DNA of 64,000 nucleotides from an uncultured Erwinia sp. (GTDB lineage: Bacteria; Pseudomonadota; Gammaproteobacteria; Enterobacterales; Enterobacteriaceae). The notes under the pieces are model-generated. The model saw only the letters and a program-made list of their open reading frames with translations, did not search any database and had not been told where the DNA came from. This document shows positions 50,682 through 60,800 of the stretch, in pieces. Each line of letters starts with the position of its first letter. The first letter of the stretch is position 1. The stretch covers positions 28,388 through 92,387 of the forward strand of contig CAMIKG010000012.1 of NCBI GenBank assembly GCA_946221915.1, written 5' to 3'. Made by a program: the position numbers and the translations under genes.

Positions 50682-51671
50682 TTGTCCTTACACAATCTCT
50701 ATCAATTTCCCCGTCTTGAACTTATCGGCCCACCCACGCCGTTAGAACATCTGCCACGGCTGTCTGACTATCTTGGCCGCGATATCTTTATTAAACGTGA
50801 TGATGCTACCCCGCTGGCGCTGGGCGGCAATAAGCTGCGTAAACTGGAGTTTCTCGCCGCCGATGCCCTGCGTGAGGGCGCCGATGTGCTGGTGACCGCC
50901 GGTGCGCTGCAGTCCAACCACGTGCGCCAGACAGCTGCCGTCGCGGCAAAGCTGGGCCTGAAGTGTGTGGCGCTGCTGGAAAATCCGCTCGGCGAGGCGG
51001 CCGTCGCCAATTACCACAGTAATGGCAACCGCCTGCTGCTGGATCTGTTTGATACCGAAGTGGTGCTGGTCGATGCGCTCGACGACCCGGATCGTCAGCT
51101 GGCAGAGCAGGCAACGCGGCTGGAAGCGCAGGGATTCCGTCCTTATGTGGTGCCGATTGGCGGTTCCAACGCGCTCGGTGCGCTGGGCTATGTTGAGTGC
51201 GCGCAGGAGATTGCCAGCCAGTGCGAGGGCGTGCTGGATGTCGCCGCAGTGGTGGTGGCTTCCGGCAGCGCGGGGACGCACGCCGGGCTGGCGGTCGGGC
51301 TGGAGCATCTGCTGCCGGAGACCGAGCTGGTGGGGGTGACGGTCTCACGTAAAGTGGCCGAACAGCAGCCGAAAGTCCTTAAACTGCAGCAGGAACTGGC
51401 AGCTAAGCTGGAAATCAGGGCCAGCGCGCCCATTACCCTGTGGGATGACTACTTCGCCCCGCAGTATGGCATGCCCAATGAAGAGGGGCTGGAAGCGGTG
51501 AAACTGCTGGCGCGGCTGGAGGGCATTTTGCTCGATCCGGTCTACACTGGCAAAGCAATGGCGGGATTAATTGATGGTCTGAGCCAGAAACGTTTCCGCC
51601 GTGACGGGCCGATCGTGTTTGTGCATACCGGCGGTGCACCGGCGTTATTTGCTTATCATCCTTCGGTCTAA
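50682..51671 (+). CDS. dcyD: D-cysteine desulfhydrase DcyD
   Basis: The 329-residue protein is a fold-type II PLP enzyme of the ACC deaminase family. The PLP lysine is K51 in LALGGNKLRKLEF, and LQSNHVRQTAAVAA with the SNH motif follows; length matches E. coli DcyD (328). It splits D-cysteine to pyruvate, ammonia and sulfide. It begins with TTG at 50682, 5 bases after GGAGG. It lies between fliZ and the cystine transporter genes. Confidence 0.95.
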   Translation: MSLHNLYQFPRLELIGPPTPLEHLPRLSDYLGRDIFIKRDDATPLALGGNKLRKLEFLAADALREGADVLVTAGALQSNHVRQTAAVAAKLGLKCVALLENPLGEAAVANYHSNGNRLLLDLFDTEVVLVDALDDPDRQLAEQATRLEAQGFRPYVVPIGGSNALGALGYVECAQEIASQCEGVLDVAAVVVASGSAGTHAGLAVGLEHLLPETELVGVTVSRKVAEQQPKVLKLQQELAAKLEIRASAPITLWDDYFAPQYGMPNEEGLEAVKLLARLEGILLDPVYTGKAMAGLIDGLSQKRFRRDGPIVFVHTGGAPALFAYHPSV

Positions 51672-51747
51672 GCTGTTGGTAAAAAGCGCTCTATAATCCG
51701 GGCGCGACAGACAGCTTGCAGTCTGTAATTTGCGACAACACACACAG

Positions 51748-51769
51748 GACGGCGCGCATGCCGTCTTTT
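51748..51769 (+). terminator. Terminator or attenuator between dcyD and tcyJ
   Basis: Arms GACGGC and GCCGTC enclose 6 bases and run into TTTT, 30 bases before the tcyJ start. It separates the fliA-fliZ-dcyD unit from the transporter genes, or attenuates read-through. Confidence 0.7.
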
Positions 51770-51798
51770 AAAAAAACAACAGCAATAATGGGGTAGAT

Positions 51799-52599
51799 AT
51801 GAACTTTTCATTGGTACGTCGCCAGCTGGTGATGGGTGTCATGGCAGTCGCGCTGGTGGCTGGATTTAACGCCAAAACCTTTGCGGCGGAACAACTGCTG
51901 GACAAAGTGAAGCAGCGCGGTTCGCTGCTGGTGGGGCTGGAAGGCACCTATCCGCCATTTAGCTTCCAGGATGAAAACGGCAAGCTGACCGGCTATGAAG
52001 TGGAGTTCGCGCAGGCGCTGGCGCAGCATCTGGGCGTGAAAGCGGACCTGAAACCGACCAAATGGGACGGCATGCTGGCGTCGCTGGATTCCAAACGCAT
52101 CGACGTGGTGATCAATCAGGTGACCATCTCTGACGAGCGTAAAAAGAAATATGATTTCTCCACGCCGTACACCGTATCCGGTATTCAGGCGCTGACCAAA
52201 AAAGCGAACGCGGGCAGCATCACCAAACCGGAAGATCTGAACGGCAAGAAAGTGGGCGTGGGCCTGGGCTCCAACTACGAGCAGTGGCTGCGTGAGCATG
52301 TGCCGCAGGCCGATGTGCGTACCTACGATGATGACCCGACCAAATATCAGGATCTGCGCGTAGGCCGTACCGATGCCATTCTGGTGGATCGCCTGGCAGC
52401 GCTGGATCTGGTGAAGAAAACCGGGGATACCCTGGCGGTAGCCGGCCCGGCATTCTCGCGTCAGGAAGCCGGCGTGGCGGTGCGTAAAGGCAACGACGAT
52501 CTGGTGAAAGCCATCGACAACGCCATTGCTGAGATGCAGAAAGACGGTACGCTGGCAAAACTGTCGCAAAAATGGTTTGGCGCGGACGTTACTAAATAA
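51799..52599 (+). CDS. tcyJ: Cystine-binding periplasmic protein TcyJ (FliY)
   Basis: The 266-residue protein has a signal peptide (residues 1-30, cleavage after KTFAA) and an SBP family 3 fold: GSLLVGLEGTYPPFSFQDEN, GYEVEFAQALAQHLGVKADL, and DVVINQVTISDERKKKYDFS. It binds L-cystine and related diaminodicarboxylates for the TcyLN importer. The stop codon overlaps the tcyL start (TAATG). Confidence 0.97.
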   Translation: MNFSLVRRQLVMGVMAVALVAGFNAKTFAAEQLLDKVKQRGSLLVGLEGTYPPFSFQDENGKLTGYEVEFAQALAQHLGVKADLKPTKWDGMLASLDSKRIDVVINQVTISDERKKKYDFSTPYTVSGIQALTKKANAGSITKPEDLNGKKVGVGLGSNYEQWLREHVPQADVRTYDDDPTKYQDLRVGRTDAILVDRLAALDLVKKTGDTLAVAGPAFSRQEAGVAVRKGNDDLVKAIDNAIAEMQKDGTLAKLSQKWFGADVTK

Positions 52600-53267
52600 T
52601 GCAGGAAAGTATTCAACTGGTGCTGGATTCAGCACCTTTTTTATTGAAAGGCGCCGTCTTTACGCTGCAACTCAGTATTGGCGGCATGTTCTTTGGCCTG
52701 ATACTGGGCTTTCTGCTGGCGCTGATGCGCCTCTCGTCGTTCTGGCCGCTTAGCTGGCTGGCGCGTTTTTACGTGTCAATTTTTCGCGGCACGCCGTTAA
52801 TCGCTCAGCTGTTTATGATCTATTACGGCCTGCCGCAGTTCGGGATTGAACTGGACCCGATTCCTTCCGCGATGATTGGTCTGTCGCTGAATACCGCCGC
52901 TTACGCCTCTGAATCGCTGCGTGGCGCGATTGCCGCCATTGAGCGCGGGCAGTGGGAAGCCGCCGCCAGTATTGGTATGTCGCCGTGGCAAACCCTGCGC
53001 CGGGTGATTTTACCGCAGGCGGCGCGTACCGCGTTACCGCCGCTGGGCAACAGCTTTATCAGCCTGGTGAAAGACACCTCGCTGGCGGCCACCATTCAGG
53101 TGCCGGAACTGTTTCGTCAGGCGCAGCTGATTACCTCACGCACGCTGGAAGTGTTCACTATGTATCTTGCCGCCTCGCTGATTTACTGGGTGATGGCGAC
53201 AGTGCTGTCGGCACTGCAGAACCGGCTGGAAAACCACGTTAATCGTCAGGATCGGGAGTCAAAATGA
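52599..53267 (+). CDS. tcyL: Cystine ABC transporter permease TcyL (YecS)
   Basis: The 222-residue inner-membrane protein has about five hydrophobic segments and the HisM-type motif FRGTPLIAQLFMIYYGLPQF plus the EAA loop EAAASIGMSPWQTLRRV. It forms the channel for cystine with TcyN. It overlaps tcyJ by one base and tcyN by 4 bases, so translation is coupled. Confidence 0.96.
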   Translation: MQESIQLVLDSAPFLLKGAVFTLQLSIGGMFFGLILGFLLALMRLSSFWPLSWLARFYVSIFRGTPLIAQLFMIYYGLPQFGIELDPIPSAMIGLSLNTAAYASESLRGAIAAIERGQWEAAASIGMSPWQTLRRVILPQAARTALPPLGNSFISLVKDTSLAATIQVPELFRQAQLITSRTLEVFTMYLAASLIYWVMATVLSALQNRLENHVNRQDRESK

Positions 53268-54016
53268 GCGCCATCGAAGTCAGTAAACTGGTGAAGCAGT
53301 TTAATGGGCAGACGGTGTTGCATGGCATCGATCTTGAGGTCAGTTCCGGTGAAGTGGTGGCGATTATTGGCCCCAGTGGTTCCGGTAAAACCACCTTACT
53401 GCGCAGTATTAATTTACTGGAAACCCCGGACAGCGGCACGATTAAAGTTGGCAATATCCTGATTGACGCCGGTCAGCCGCTGAGCAAACAGAAGCTGAAA
53501 GTGCGTGAGTTGCGTCAGCAGGTCGGCTTTGTGTTCCAGAACTTCAATCTGTTTCCGCACCGCTCGGTGCTGGAAAATATTATTGAAGGTCCGGTCATTG
53601 TGAAAGGTGAAAACCGCGATGAAGCTGTAGCGCGTGCGCGACAGCTGCTGGAGAAGGTAGGGCTGCACGGCAAAGAGCAGAGCTTCCCGCGCCGCCTCTC
53701 TGGCGGCCAGCAGCAACGTGTGGCGATTGCCCGTGCGCTGGCGATGCGCCCGGAAGTGATTCTGTTCGATGAGCCGACTTCGGCGCTGGACCCGGAGCTG
53801 GTGGGCGAAGTGCTGAATACCATTCGTGCGCTGGCGCAGGAGAAGCGCACCATGGTGATCGTCACCCATGAAATGAGCTTTGCCCGCGATGTTGCCGATC
53901 GGGCGATATTTATGGATCAGGGCAAAATCGTCGAGCAGGGACCGGCTAAACAGCTGTTCAGCGCCCCGCAGCAGGCGCGCACCCGCCAGTTCCTCGATAA
54001 GTTCCTGAATAACTAG
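53264..54016 (+). CDS. tcyN: Cystine ABC transporter ATPase TcyN (YecC)
   Basis: The 250-residue ATPase has Walker A GPSGSGKTT (residues 36-44), the Q-loop FVFQNFNLFPHRSVL, signature LSGGQQQRVAIARAL, Walker B VILFDEPTSALD and the switch histidine in IVTHEMSFA. It powers cystine import through TcyL. Last gene of tcyJLN. Imported cystine feeds cysteine pools; excess cysteine-derived D-cysteine would be handled by DcyD. Confidence 0.97.
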   Translation: MSAIEVSKLVKQFNGQTVLHGIDLEVSSGEVVAIIGPSGSGKTTLLRSINLLETPDSGTIKVGNILIDAGQPLSKQKLKVRELRQQVGFVFQNFNLFPHRSVLENIIEGPVIVKGENRDEAVARARQLLEKVGLHGKEQSFPRRLSGGQQQRVAIARALAMRPEVILFDEPTSALDPELVGEVLNTIRALAQEKRTMVIVTHEMSFARDVADRAIFMDQGKIVEQGPAKQLFSAPQQARTRQFLDKFLNN

Positions 54017-54238
54017 TGGCTAATACGGCGCGTGGAAAGTCTGAAAAACCGCGCGCCGCACCTCCGATTTGTGCCGCATGATTGCCGTTAACGTATTGAT
54101 TCTTCAGGTCCAGCGCCTGCCATTTCGGACAATAGCTACAGCTATTGCGCACGCATTTCGCTAATAATCCCCGGCATAAGTATGACAACAACGCGTGACG
54201 TTACGCATTTTGCTCTACACACAGCCGGAGTAAACACC

Positions 54239-55312
54239 ATGTCTGACGCTAAAACAGGAGAAATTCTGTGGATCAACACGCTTAAAGGGGCCTGTATCCT
54301 GCTGGTCGTGCTGTATCACGTGATTTCACCGGGATTTGAAAATACGCTGCACTACCTCAGCGCAGGAACGCTGATCGCCAGAGCGTGGATAGCCTTTAAT
54401 GACGTAGTTTCGCCCCTACGCATGCCTGCTTTTTTCTTTGTTTCCGGGTTGCTGGCCGCGCGGGCGATACTGTATAAACCCTGGCGCGAGGTCTTTACCA
54501 GTCGGGTGACGAATCTGTTTTACCTCTATCTGCTGTGGGGAACGATCCAGTGGCTGTCGATTTATGGTATTTCCACCGGCATTACCGGGCAGCGGCTGTC
54601 GGATAACATCAATGCCGCCTGGGCGCAGTCGCCGCAGCAGTTTATCGAGCTGATGCTGGTGGCGATGAGCAGTGCCTGGTATCTCTACGCACTGGCGCTG
54701 TTTTTCCTGCTGGCAAAGCTGTTCTCCCCGTACCGTCTGCCGCTGCTGGCGGCGGCGTTGCTGCTGAATTATGCCGCGCTGGCGAACATATTCCCGGGGT
54801 GGGGGCTGGCGAGTCTGGCGCAATACTTTGTTTACTTCCTGGTCGGGGTGTTTTACAGCCGCGAGATAATCCATCTCAGCGAGTGGCGCCGCGGCAATAT
54901 GGGGCGCTGGTTGTTACTGCTGGTACTGGCGCTGGGGCATATCTGGCTGGGTATAGAGAAGAGCCTGTTTCTTTGCCTGCTGGCGATTGCCATGTGCATC
55001 GCACTGGCGCGCTGGCTGAATCAGTTTCTTGACTTATCATGGCTGAACTGGGTAGGACGCAACACCCTGCAAATCTACGTGCTGCACCGCATCTTTCTGG
55101 AGTATTTCGCCATGACGGCGATTCTGTTTGCGCTGCAACATCAGTTGTTCAGTTACCCGCTGTTTTCCCTGCTGTGGGCCGTGGGTTTCCCGCTGGCGAT
55201 GGTGGCGCTGTGCAGCGCCTGCTCGATGGCGATATGGACCCTGCTTAACCGCGGCATGGGGAAATCGCTGTTTATCTATCCGAAATTATTGCGTATGAAA
55301 TTCCATCTTTAA
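54239..55312 (+). CDS. Acyltransferase 3 family membrane protein
   Basis: The 357-residue protein has about ten hydrophobic segments and the acyltransferase 3 opening WINTLKGACILLVVLYHVIS, in which the histidine of the LYHV segment is the catalytic type residue, followed by LRMPAFFFVSGLLAARAIL and the closing WVGRNTLQIYVLHRIFLEYF. Such proteins O-acetylate cell-surface sugars or peptidoglycan. The acceptor is unknown. ATG 54239 follows GGAG by 8 bases; the longer frame from 54182 has no ribosome site. Confidence 0.85.
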   Translation: MSDAKTGEILWINTLKGACILLVVLYHVISPGFENTLHYLSAGTLIARAWIAFNDVVSPLRMPAFFFVSGLLAARAILYKPWREVFTSRVTNLFYLYLLWGTIQWLSIYGISTGITGQRLSDNINAAWAQSPQQFIELMLVAMSSAWYLYALALFFLLAKLFSPYRLPLLAAALLLNYAALANIFPGWGLASLAQYFVYFLVGVFYSREIIHLSEWRRGNMGRWLLLLVLALGHIWLGIEKSLFLCLLAIAMCIALARWLNQFLDLSWLNWVGRNTLQIYVLHRIFLEYFAMTAILFALQHQLFSYPLFSLLWAVGFPLAMVALCSACSMAIWTLLNRGMGKSLFIYPKLLRMKFHL

Positions 55313-55348
55313 CCCTGCAATCACGGGCAGGGAAGCCCTCACGCTTTT

Positions 55349-55376
55349 CGGCAATTCGGCAATTCGGCAATTCGGC
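55349..55376. repeat. 8-bp tandem repeat, unit CGGCAATT, 3.5 copies
   Basis: Three exact copies of CGGCAATT and a partial fourth (CGGC) lie 88 bases upstream of the SET-like protein gene, just before its likely promoter. Such a tract can change length by slippage and alter spacing. Confidence 0.85.
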
Positions 55377-55464
55377 GAATTTTGCGAGTCGTCAGGCGTT
55401 TAATATGGCAGCCTGAGCGAACAGAAATATCGTAAAAGAGGCTGACTCATTGAGGGAGGGACAG

Positions 55465-57825
55465 ATGGCCGATTTTGCTCTGACTCACCTGCTGGCACCC
55501 CCCCAGCGGCAAAGCTGCGGGGGCTTTTGCTCCACAGAGACAGCCTCTGTGCTGCCGCAACATCTCCTGCGCACCGGTAACACCGCGCAGTTACCGGTGC
55601 TTCCCGCTGCCGCGTCGGATAATCTCCCGCAAACCGTGCCCGATACTCCGCCGCAATACCTGTCCGTTGAGTCGCCAGCGTCGTTCAGCGAACCCGCAGC
55701 ATTGAGTGCAGCAGCGGATGATGACGCTATGACGACGATGATGGGTTTTCAGGGCAGAGTGACACCTGAGCAGACGTTGTTAGCATTAGAAGCATGGGAA
55801 AAAGCCGCGCCGGACTGGCCGGATACGATACCGGTGGAAGCGTTTTTTGATGATTTCGGTGTCGGGAGTTCCCATCATTATGTCAACCGTAACGGTTTAA
55901 ACGCCAAAGGCCGGCGTTTTGTTGCTAATCAGAAGTTGCTGCAGCAACGGCAGCAGCAGCCTGTTACCCACTGCTCGCTAATCGATGCGCTGGAGAGGTG
56001 GGGGCAGTTGTCATTCGCGGAGCGTAATCAGCGGACATTAAAATATTTCTTTGCGGCGTGCGGTATTGAGAGTAGCAGTATCAGCCTTTATGCCTCGGTT
56101 CAGGCAGGGGTAACGCAAAGAGGCCAGGCGCTGATTGCCTCAGAGCGCGCGCGGGTGGTGCCGGATGAAGAGACTAACGCGCTGCGTCTTACCTCCGCGC
56201 TGGCCTGCCTGCAGCAGTATGCGGAGTGCAGGACGCTGCACGTGTACGATTTTGCTCTCGCCACCGAGGTCAGCTACCCGATGTTGCGCAAATGCTGGAT
56301 CGCCAGGTGCGAACTGTCAAAATTTGGCACCAAACTATTCAGGAAAAATATCGTGTTGTTTTCAGCGTTACAGCAGTGGAAAAGCGCCTCACAGCATCAG
56401 CGGGCGCACTGGACGCTGAACCGTTTTGCGTTGTCCCATCATATCCGCCCGTTTACCTGGCATCGCTACGCTTGCGTGCAGGGTAAAGACGGACTGACGA
56501 ATATCGGCCTGGCGCTGTACAATGTTCCCCGTCCTGAAGCGTTAAGGCAAAAAGTCATCGAATTTCTGCAACGCAGGGAGAGCGGGGAGGCGCCGCTGAC
56601 GCTAACGGCGCTGCGCCTGTCAGAGCCTGCGACGGTTGCCAGCGCAGCAGAGAGGCCCGCTGAGGATAGCCTGATGCCTCTGGTTGCCGTTAAGCAGGAA
56701 GCGGACAGTATCGAGGCTGGGGAAAGCCACTGGGAACCGCCGACTAAACGTCTGCATCTGGCGCTGAGGCAGAACGGCCCTCTGCTCACCGACCCGCGCG
56801 ACCCTGCACGCAGCATTACGGCAGAAGTGTTTAAAGGCCGCCCGCAGTCGCTGACTTACGCCCATGAGCTGGATGTATGCCTGAAGAGTCAGACCGCGCG
56901 GTTCCAGAAGCAATTTTTACTCAGGGCAAAGCGTTTCGTTGCCGCGCTTATCGCCACCGATGGCCGCCATCAGCAGAAATACTTCGATCGCTATTTCAAT
57001 CCGCCGCAGCTCACCTTCGTCGCCGACCCGCAGCAGCCTGACGCGGATATCCCCTCGCCAGAAGGTCTGGATCTGACGGCAAAAACGCGGATTAAAGCGT
57101 TTACCCTGCTGGGCGGCTATAACGGGGCTTTGCTGCAGAGTCGTGGCGATATCCGGCATGATATACGCACATCTGGCGCACTGCGCAGTATGGCCTACAG
57201 CTGGACAGCGCCAGCGGACGAGGAGGGGCAGGCGGCAGTAGTCTCTGCTTTTTCTAATGCGAATCTGCTGGCGCTGATGAATACCAACGCTATCGCCGGA
57301 TCGGCACCGCTTAATGAGCAGGGTATTGGTGGCAGCAGGGGAAATAAAGTCTCACTGCTGTTTGTTGATAACATTTACCCGGTTTATGTCACCATTGCAG
57401 CGATAGAAGCAGGAGAACGTTTTCTGGTTCCTTACGGCGGGGGGTACAATCCGCTGGCAATTAAACAGGAGTCGCTGGCGTATGATGATGAAGCGATCAT
57501 CGCGCGTTACTTCCGCCAGGCGCTGGTGATTCAGAACAGTGATGGCGATGAGATCCGCGGTTATAACAGCGGTGGGGAATGCTGTGCCGGACAGCCACTG
57601 CGGCGCAGCACAATGATTCTGCGCCAGCGCCATGATGTGTCCGGACATCTCTGGTATGACGCGGTGGATTGTCAGGGCGTAAGGCTGGCAACCAGCCCGG
57701 ATAACAGCGACAACCTGTGGCATGCGCTGGCCTGTGCACTCACGGCGGGCAGTGCTGCACCGCGCATCACCGATACTATCGCGGAGTTCAAACGTATTGT
57801 GGCGCAGGAAAAACAGCGGCAATAA
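55465..57825 (+). CDS. Large protein with four N-terminal repeats and a SET-like C-terminal domain, uncharacterised
   Basis: The 786-residue product starts at ATG 55465 after GGAGGG; TTG 55450 also opens the frame. Residues 1-90 are Pro/Ser/Ala-rich and disordered-looking. Four repeats of about 55 residues follow (near 100, 171, 241, 298), each with an ALxxW-like helix, a short F/Y helix and a YxxVQxGLTxxG-like turn. Residues about 530-665 resemble a SET methyltransferase: AKTRIKAFTLLGGYNGALL (N-SET), FSNANLLALMNTNAI (Asn-rich core), TIAAIEAGERFLVPYGGGY (closing GE...Y). If right, it would methylate protein lysines. The layout suits a secreted effector, but no secretion signal or hrp box is visible. 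Composition is host-like. Confidence 0.65.
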   Translation: MADFALTHLLAPPQRQSCGGFCSTETASVLPQHLLRTGNTAQLPVLPAAASDNLPQTVPDTPPQYLSVESPASFSEPAALSAAADDDAMTTMMGFQGRVTPEQTLLALEAWEKAAPDWPDTIPVEAFFDDFGVGSSHHYVNRNGLNAKGRRFVANQKLLQQRQQQPVTHCSLIDALERWGQLSFAERNQRTLKYFFAACGIESSSISLYASVQAGVTQRGQALIASERARVVPDEETNALRLTSALACLQQYAECRTLHVYDFALATEVSYPMLRKCWIARCELSKFGTKLFRKNIVLFSALQQWKSASQHQRAHWTLNRFALSHHIRPFTWHRYACVQGKDGLTNIGLALYNVPRPEALRQKVIEFLQRRESGEAPLTLTALRLSEPATVASAAERPAEDSLMPLVAVKQEADSIEAGESHWEPPTKRLHLALRQNGPLLTDPRDPARSITAEVFKGRPQSLTYAHELDVCLKSQTARFQKQFLLRAKRFVAALIATDGRHQQKYFDRYFNPPQLTFVADPQQPDADIPSPEGLDLTAKTRIKAFTLLGGYNGALLQSRGDIRHDIRTSGALRSMAYSWTAPADEEGQAAVVSAFSNANLLALMNTNAIAGSAPLNEQGIGGSRGNKVSLLFVDNIYPVYVTIAAIEAGERFLVPYGGGYNPLAIKQESLAYDDEAIIARYFRQALVIQNSDGDEIRGYNSGGECCAGQPLRRSTMILRQRHDVSGHLWYDAVDCQGVRLATSPDNSDNLWHALACALTAGSAAPRITDTIAEFKRIVAQEKQRQ

Positions 57826-57858
57826 GCGGGCGCGCAACAACGTGGCCCGGGAGAGCAG

Positions 57859-57892
57859 AACAGCAGCAGGCGGTGATTTGCCTGCTGCTGTT
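57859..57892. terminator. Bidirectional hairpin between the SET-like gene and putA
   Basis: Thirteen-base arms AACAGCAGCAGGC and GCCTGCTGCTGTT enclose 8 bases between convergent genes. Confidence 0.75.
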
Positions 57893-57896
57893 GGCT

Positions 57897-60800
57897 TTAG
57901 CCGATGGTCATCAGGCTGGCGTTACCGCCTGCGGCGGCGGTATTGACGCTCAGCGAACGTTCAATCAGCAGACGCTCCAGCAACAGATTGCTTTCTCCCC
58001 GGGCAAAGCCCTGCACGGAAACAATCGCACCTTCGCGCGCGGCGACCTGCTGGCACAGTTCACGCAGCTGGTCAGCATCGCCGTGATAAATCACCGCATC
58101 AAACGCTGCCGTCTCCGCCAGCACATCGGCGGCAAAGTCGATACGCTGCTGCACCACGGCGGGCAGGGCGCTGAACAGCGCACGCGCCGCAGGCTCTTCC
58201 GGCCACAGCACGCGACTGCCGACGCTGGTGACCGCGGCCAGCTGAATCAGGCGATCGTCATCGTTATCCGCCAGACACAGCACGCGCTCACGCGGCAGCA
58301 GGGCATAGCTGTTGCGTTCACCGGTCGGCCCGATGAGCTGACGCACGGTGCCGCCCTGCGCCAGTTCGCCGTAGCGCTGACAGATTGACGTCAGCTGCGG
58401 TTTATCCGCTGCCCAGCTGCTGAGCGCGCGGTGCGCTGTCTGCAGCACATCGCGCAAGGCGCTGTCCTGTGGCTGTAGCGCATCCTGCCGATCGAGCGTG
58501 ATGCGCAGCGCATCATCCGGACGTTCGGCAAGCAGGCGGCAGAGATACAGCGGGCCACCCGCTTTCGGACCGGTGCCGGAAAGCCCTTCACCACCAAACG
58601 GCTGCACGCCCACCACGGCGCCGACCATATTGCGGTTAACATACAGGTTGCCGACCTGGGCGCTCTGCGTCACCTGATTAATGGTTTCATCAATCCGGGT
58701 GTGGACGCCGAGGGTTAAACCGTAGCCGGAAGCGTTAATCTCTTTCACCAGCGCCGGCAGCGTATTGCGCGCGAAACGCACCACGTGCAGTACCGGGCCG
58801 AACACCTCTTTATCCAGATCGCTTACCGCATCCAGTTCAATCAGCGTCGGTGACACAAAGGTGCCCTGCGACCACTCTTTGCTGTCCTGCGCGTGCTGGC
58901 GTACTGCCTGCCATACCTGGTTGCCTTTGCTGCGCATCGCCTGGATATGACGCTCAATATTGTCTCTGGCTTCGGCATCAATCACCGGGCCAATGTCCGT
59001 GGAGAGCCGCTCCGGATTGCCCATGCGGCACTCGGCCATTGCGCCGCGCAGCATGGTCAGCGTGTGGTCGGCGATATCCTCCTGCAGACAGAGCAGACGC
59101 AGCGCCGAGCAGCGCTGTCCGGCGCTGTCGAACGCTGAGCTGATAATATCCGTCACCACCTGTTCGGTGAGCGCCGAGGAGTCGACAATCATGGCATTCA
59201 TGCCGCCGGTTTCGGCAATCAGCGGTGTCGGGCGGCCCTGTGGATCAAGACGTCCGGCAACGGTGCGCTGCAGCAGAGTGGCGACTGCGGTTGAGCCGGT
59301 AAACATCACGCCGCGCACGCGCTCATCCTGGGTCAGCTGCGCGCCGACAGTTTCACCGCGCCCTGGCAACAGCTGCAGCACGCCAGCAGGAATACCCGCA
59401 TCATGGAGGATTTCCACCGCGCGTGCGGCGATCAGCGGGGTCTGCTCCGCCGGTTTCGCCAGCACGCTGTTACCAGCCGCCAGCGCGGCGGCAATCTGGC
59501 CGCTGAAGATCGCCAGCGGGAAGTTCCACGGGCTGATACACACCACCGGTCCCAGCGGACGGTGGCTCTCATTGGCGAAATCATCGCGCACCTGGCCCGC
59601 GTAGTAACGCAGGAAATCAACCGCCTCACGCACTTCGGCTATCGCATTGCTGAAGGTTTTACCCGCTTCGCGTACCAGAATGCCCATCAGCTGCTGCATC
59701 TGGCTTTCCATCAGCATTGCGGCGTGATCGAGAATCGCGGCGCGCTCGGCGGGCGGGGTGGCGAACCAGATTGGTCCGGCGCTGACGGCGGCGTCCAGCG
59801 CCACGGCGACCTCTTCGGCACTGGCTTCGCGTACTTCACCAACAATATCTTTCGGCTCCGCCGGGTTAATCACCGGACGCGTTTCGCCATGCGCGGCAGC
59901 GCCATCAATCATTGGCTGTGCACGCCACTGCTGGCTGGCGCTGTTGAGTAATGCGCTGGAGAGCGATGCCAGACGATGCTCGTTCGCCAGGTCGAGACCG
60001 GCAGCGTTCTGCCGCGCTGCGCCATACAAATCGCGCGGCAGCGGAATTTTCGGATGCGGCAGGCCGACACTGCCTTCCGCCTGCGCCAGTTTCTCCACCG
60101 CGCTGACCGGATCCGCCACCAGTTCATCCAGCGGCAGGCTGCTGTCGGCGATACGGTTGACAAAGGAGGTGTTGGCGCCATTTTCCAGCAGACGGCGCAC
60201 CAGGTAGGCCAGCAGGGTTTCATGGGTGCCCACCGGCGCATAGATACGGCACGGACGGTTGAGCTTGCCCTCCGCGACTTTGCCCACCACCTGCTCATAC
60301 AGCGGTTCGCCCATGCCGTGCAGGCACTGGAATTCATACTGTCCCGGATAGTAGTTGTTGCCCGCCAGCTGGTAGATCGCCGCCAGCGTGTGGGCATTAT
60401 GGGTGGCGAATTGCGGGTAGATCAGGTTCGGCACCGCCAGCAGTTTGCGAGCGCAGGCGAGATAGGAGATATCGGTGTACACCTTGCGGGTGTACACCGG
60501 GTAGCCTTCCAGCCCTTCAACCTGCGCACGTTTGATTTCGCTGTCCCAGTATGCGCCTTTCACCAGGCGGATCATCAGGCGGCGACGGCTGCGCTGGGCG
60601 AGATCAGTCAGCCAGTCAATGACCAGCGGACAGCGTTTAAGATACGCCTGAATCACGAAGCCGATGCCGTTCCAGCCTTCCAGTTCAGGTTCAAAGCACA
60701 GCCGCTCCAGCAGATCCAGCGACAGTTCCAGCCGGTCCGCCTCTTCGGCATCAATATTAATGCCGATATCGTACTGACGCGCCAGCAGCGTCAGGGATTT

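Noticed and set aside
55313..55464. hrp box upstream of the SET-like gene
   Set aside because: No GGAACC-type -35 with a CCAC element at the right spacing was found, so HrpL control is not supported.
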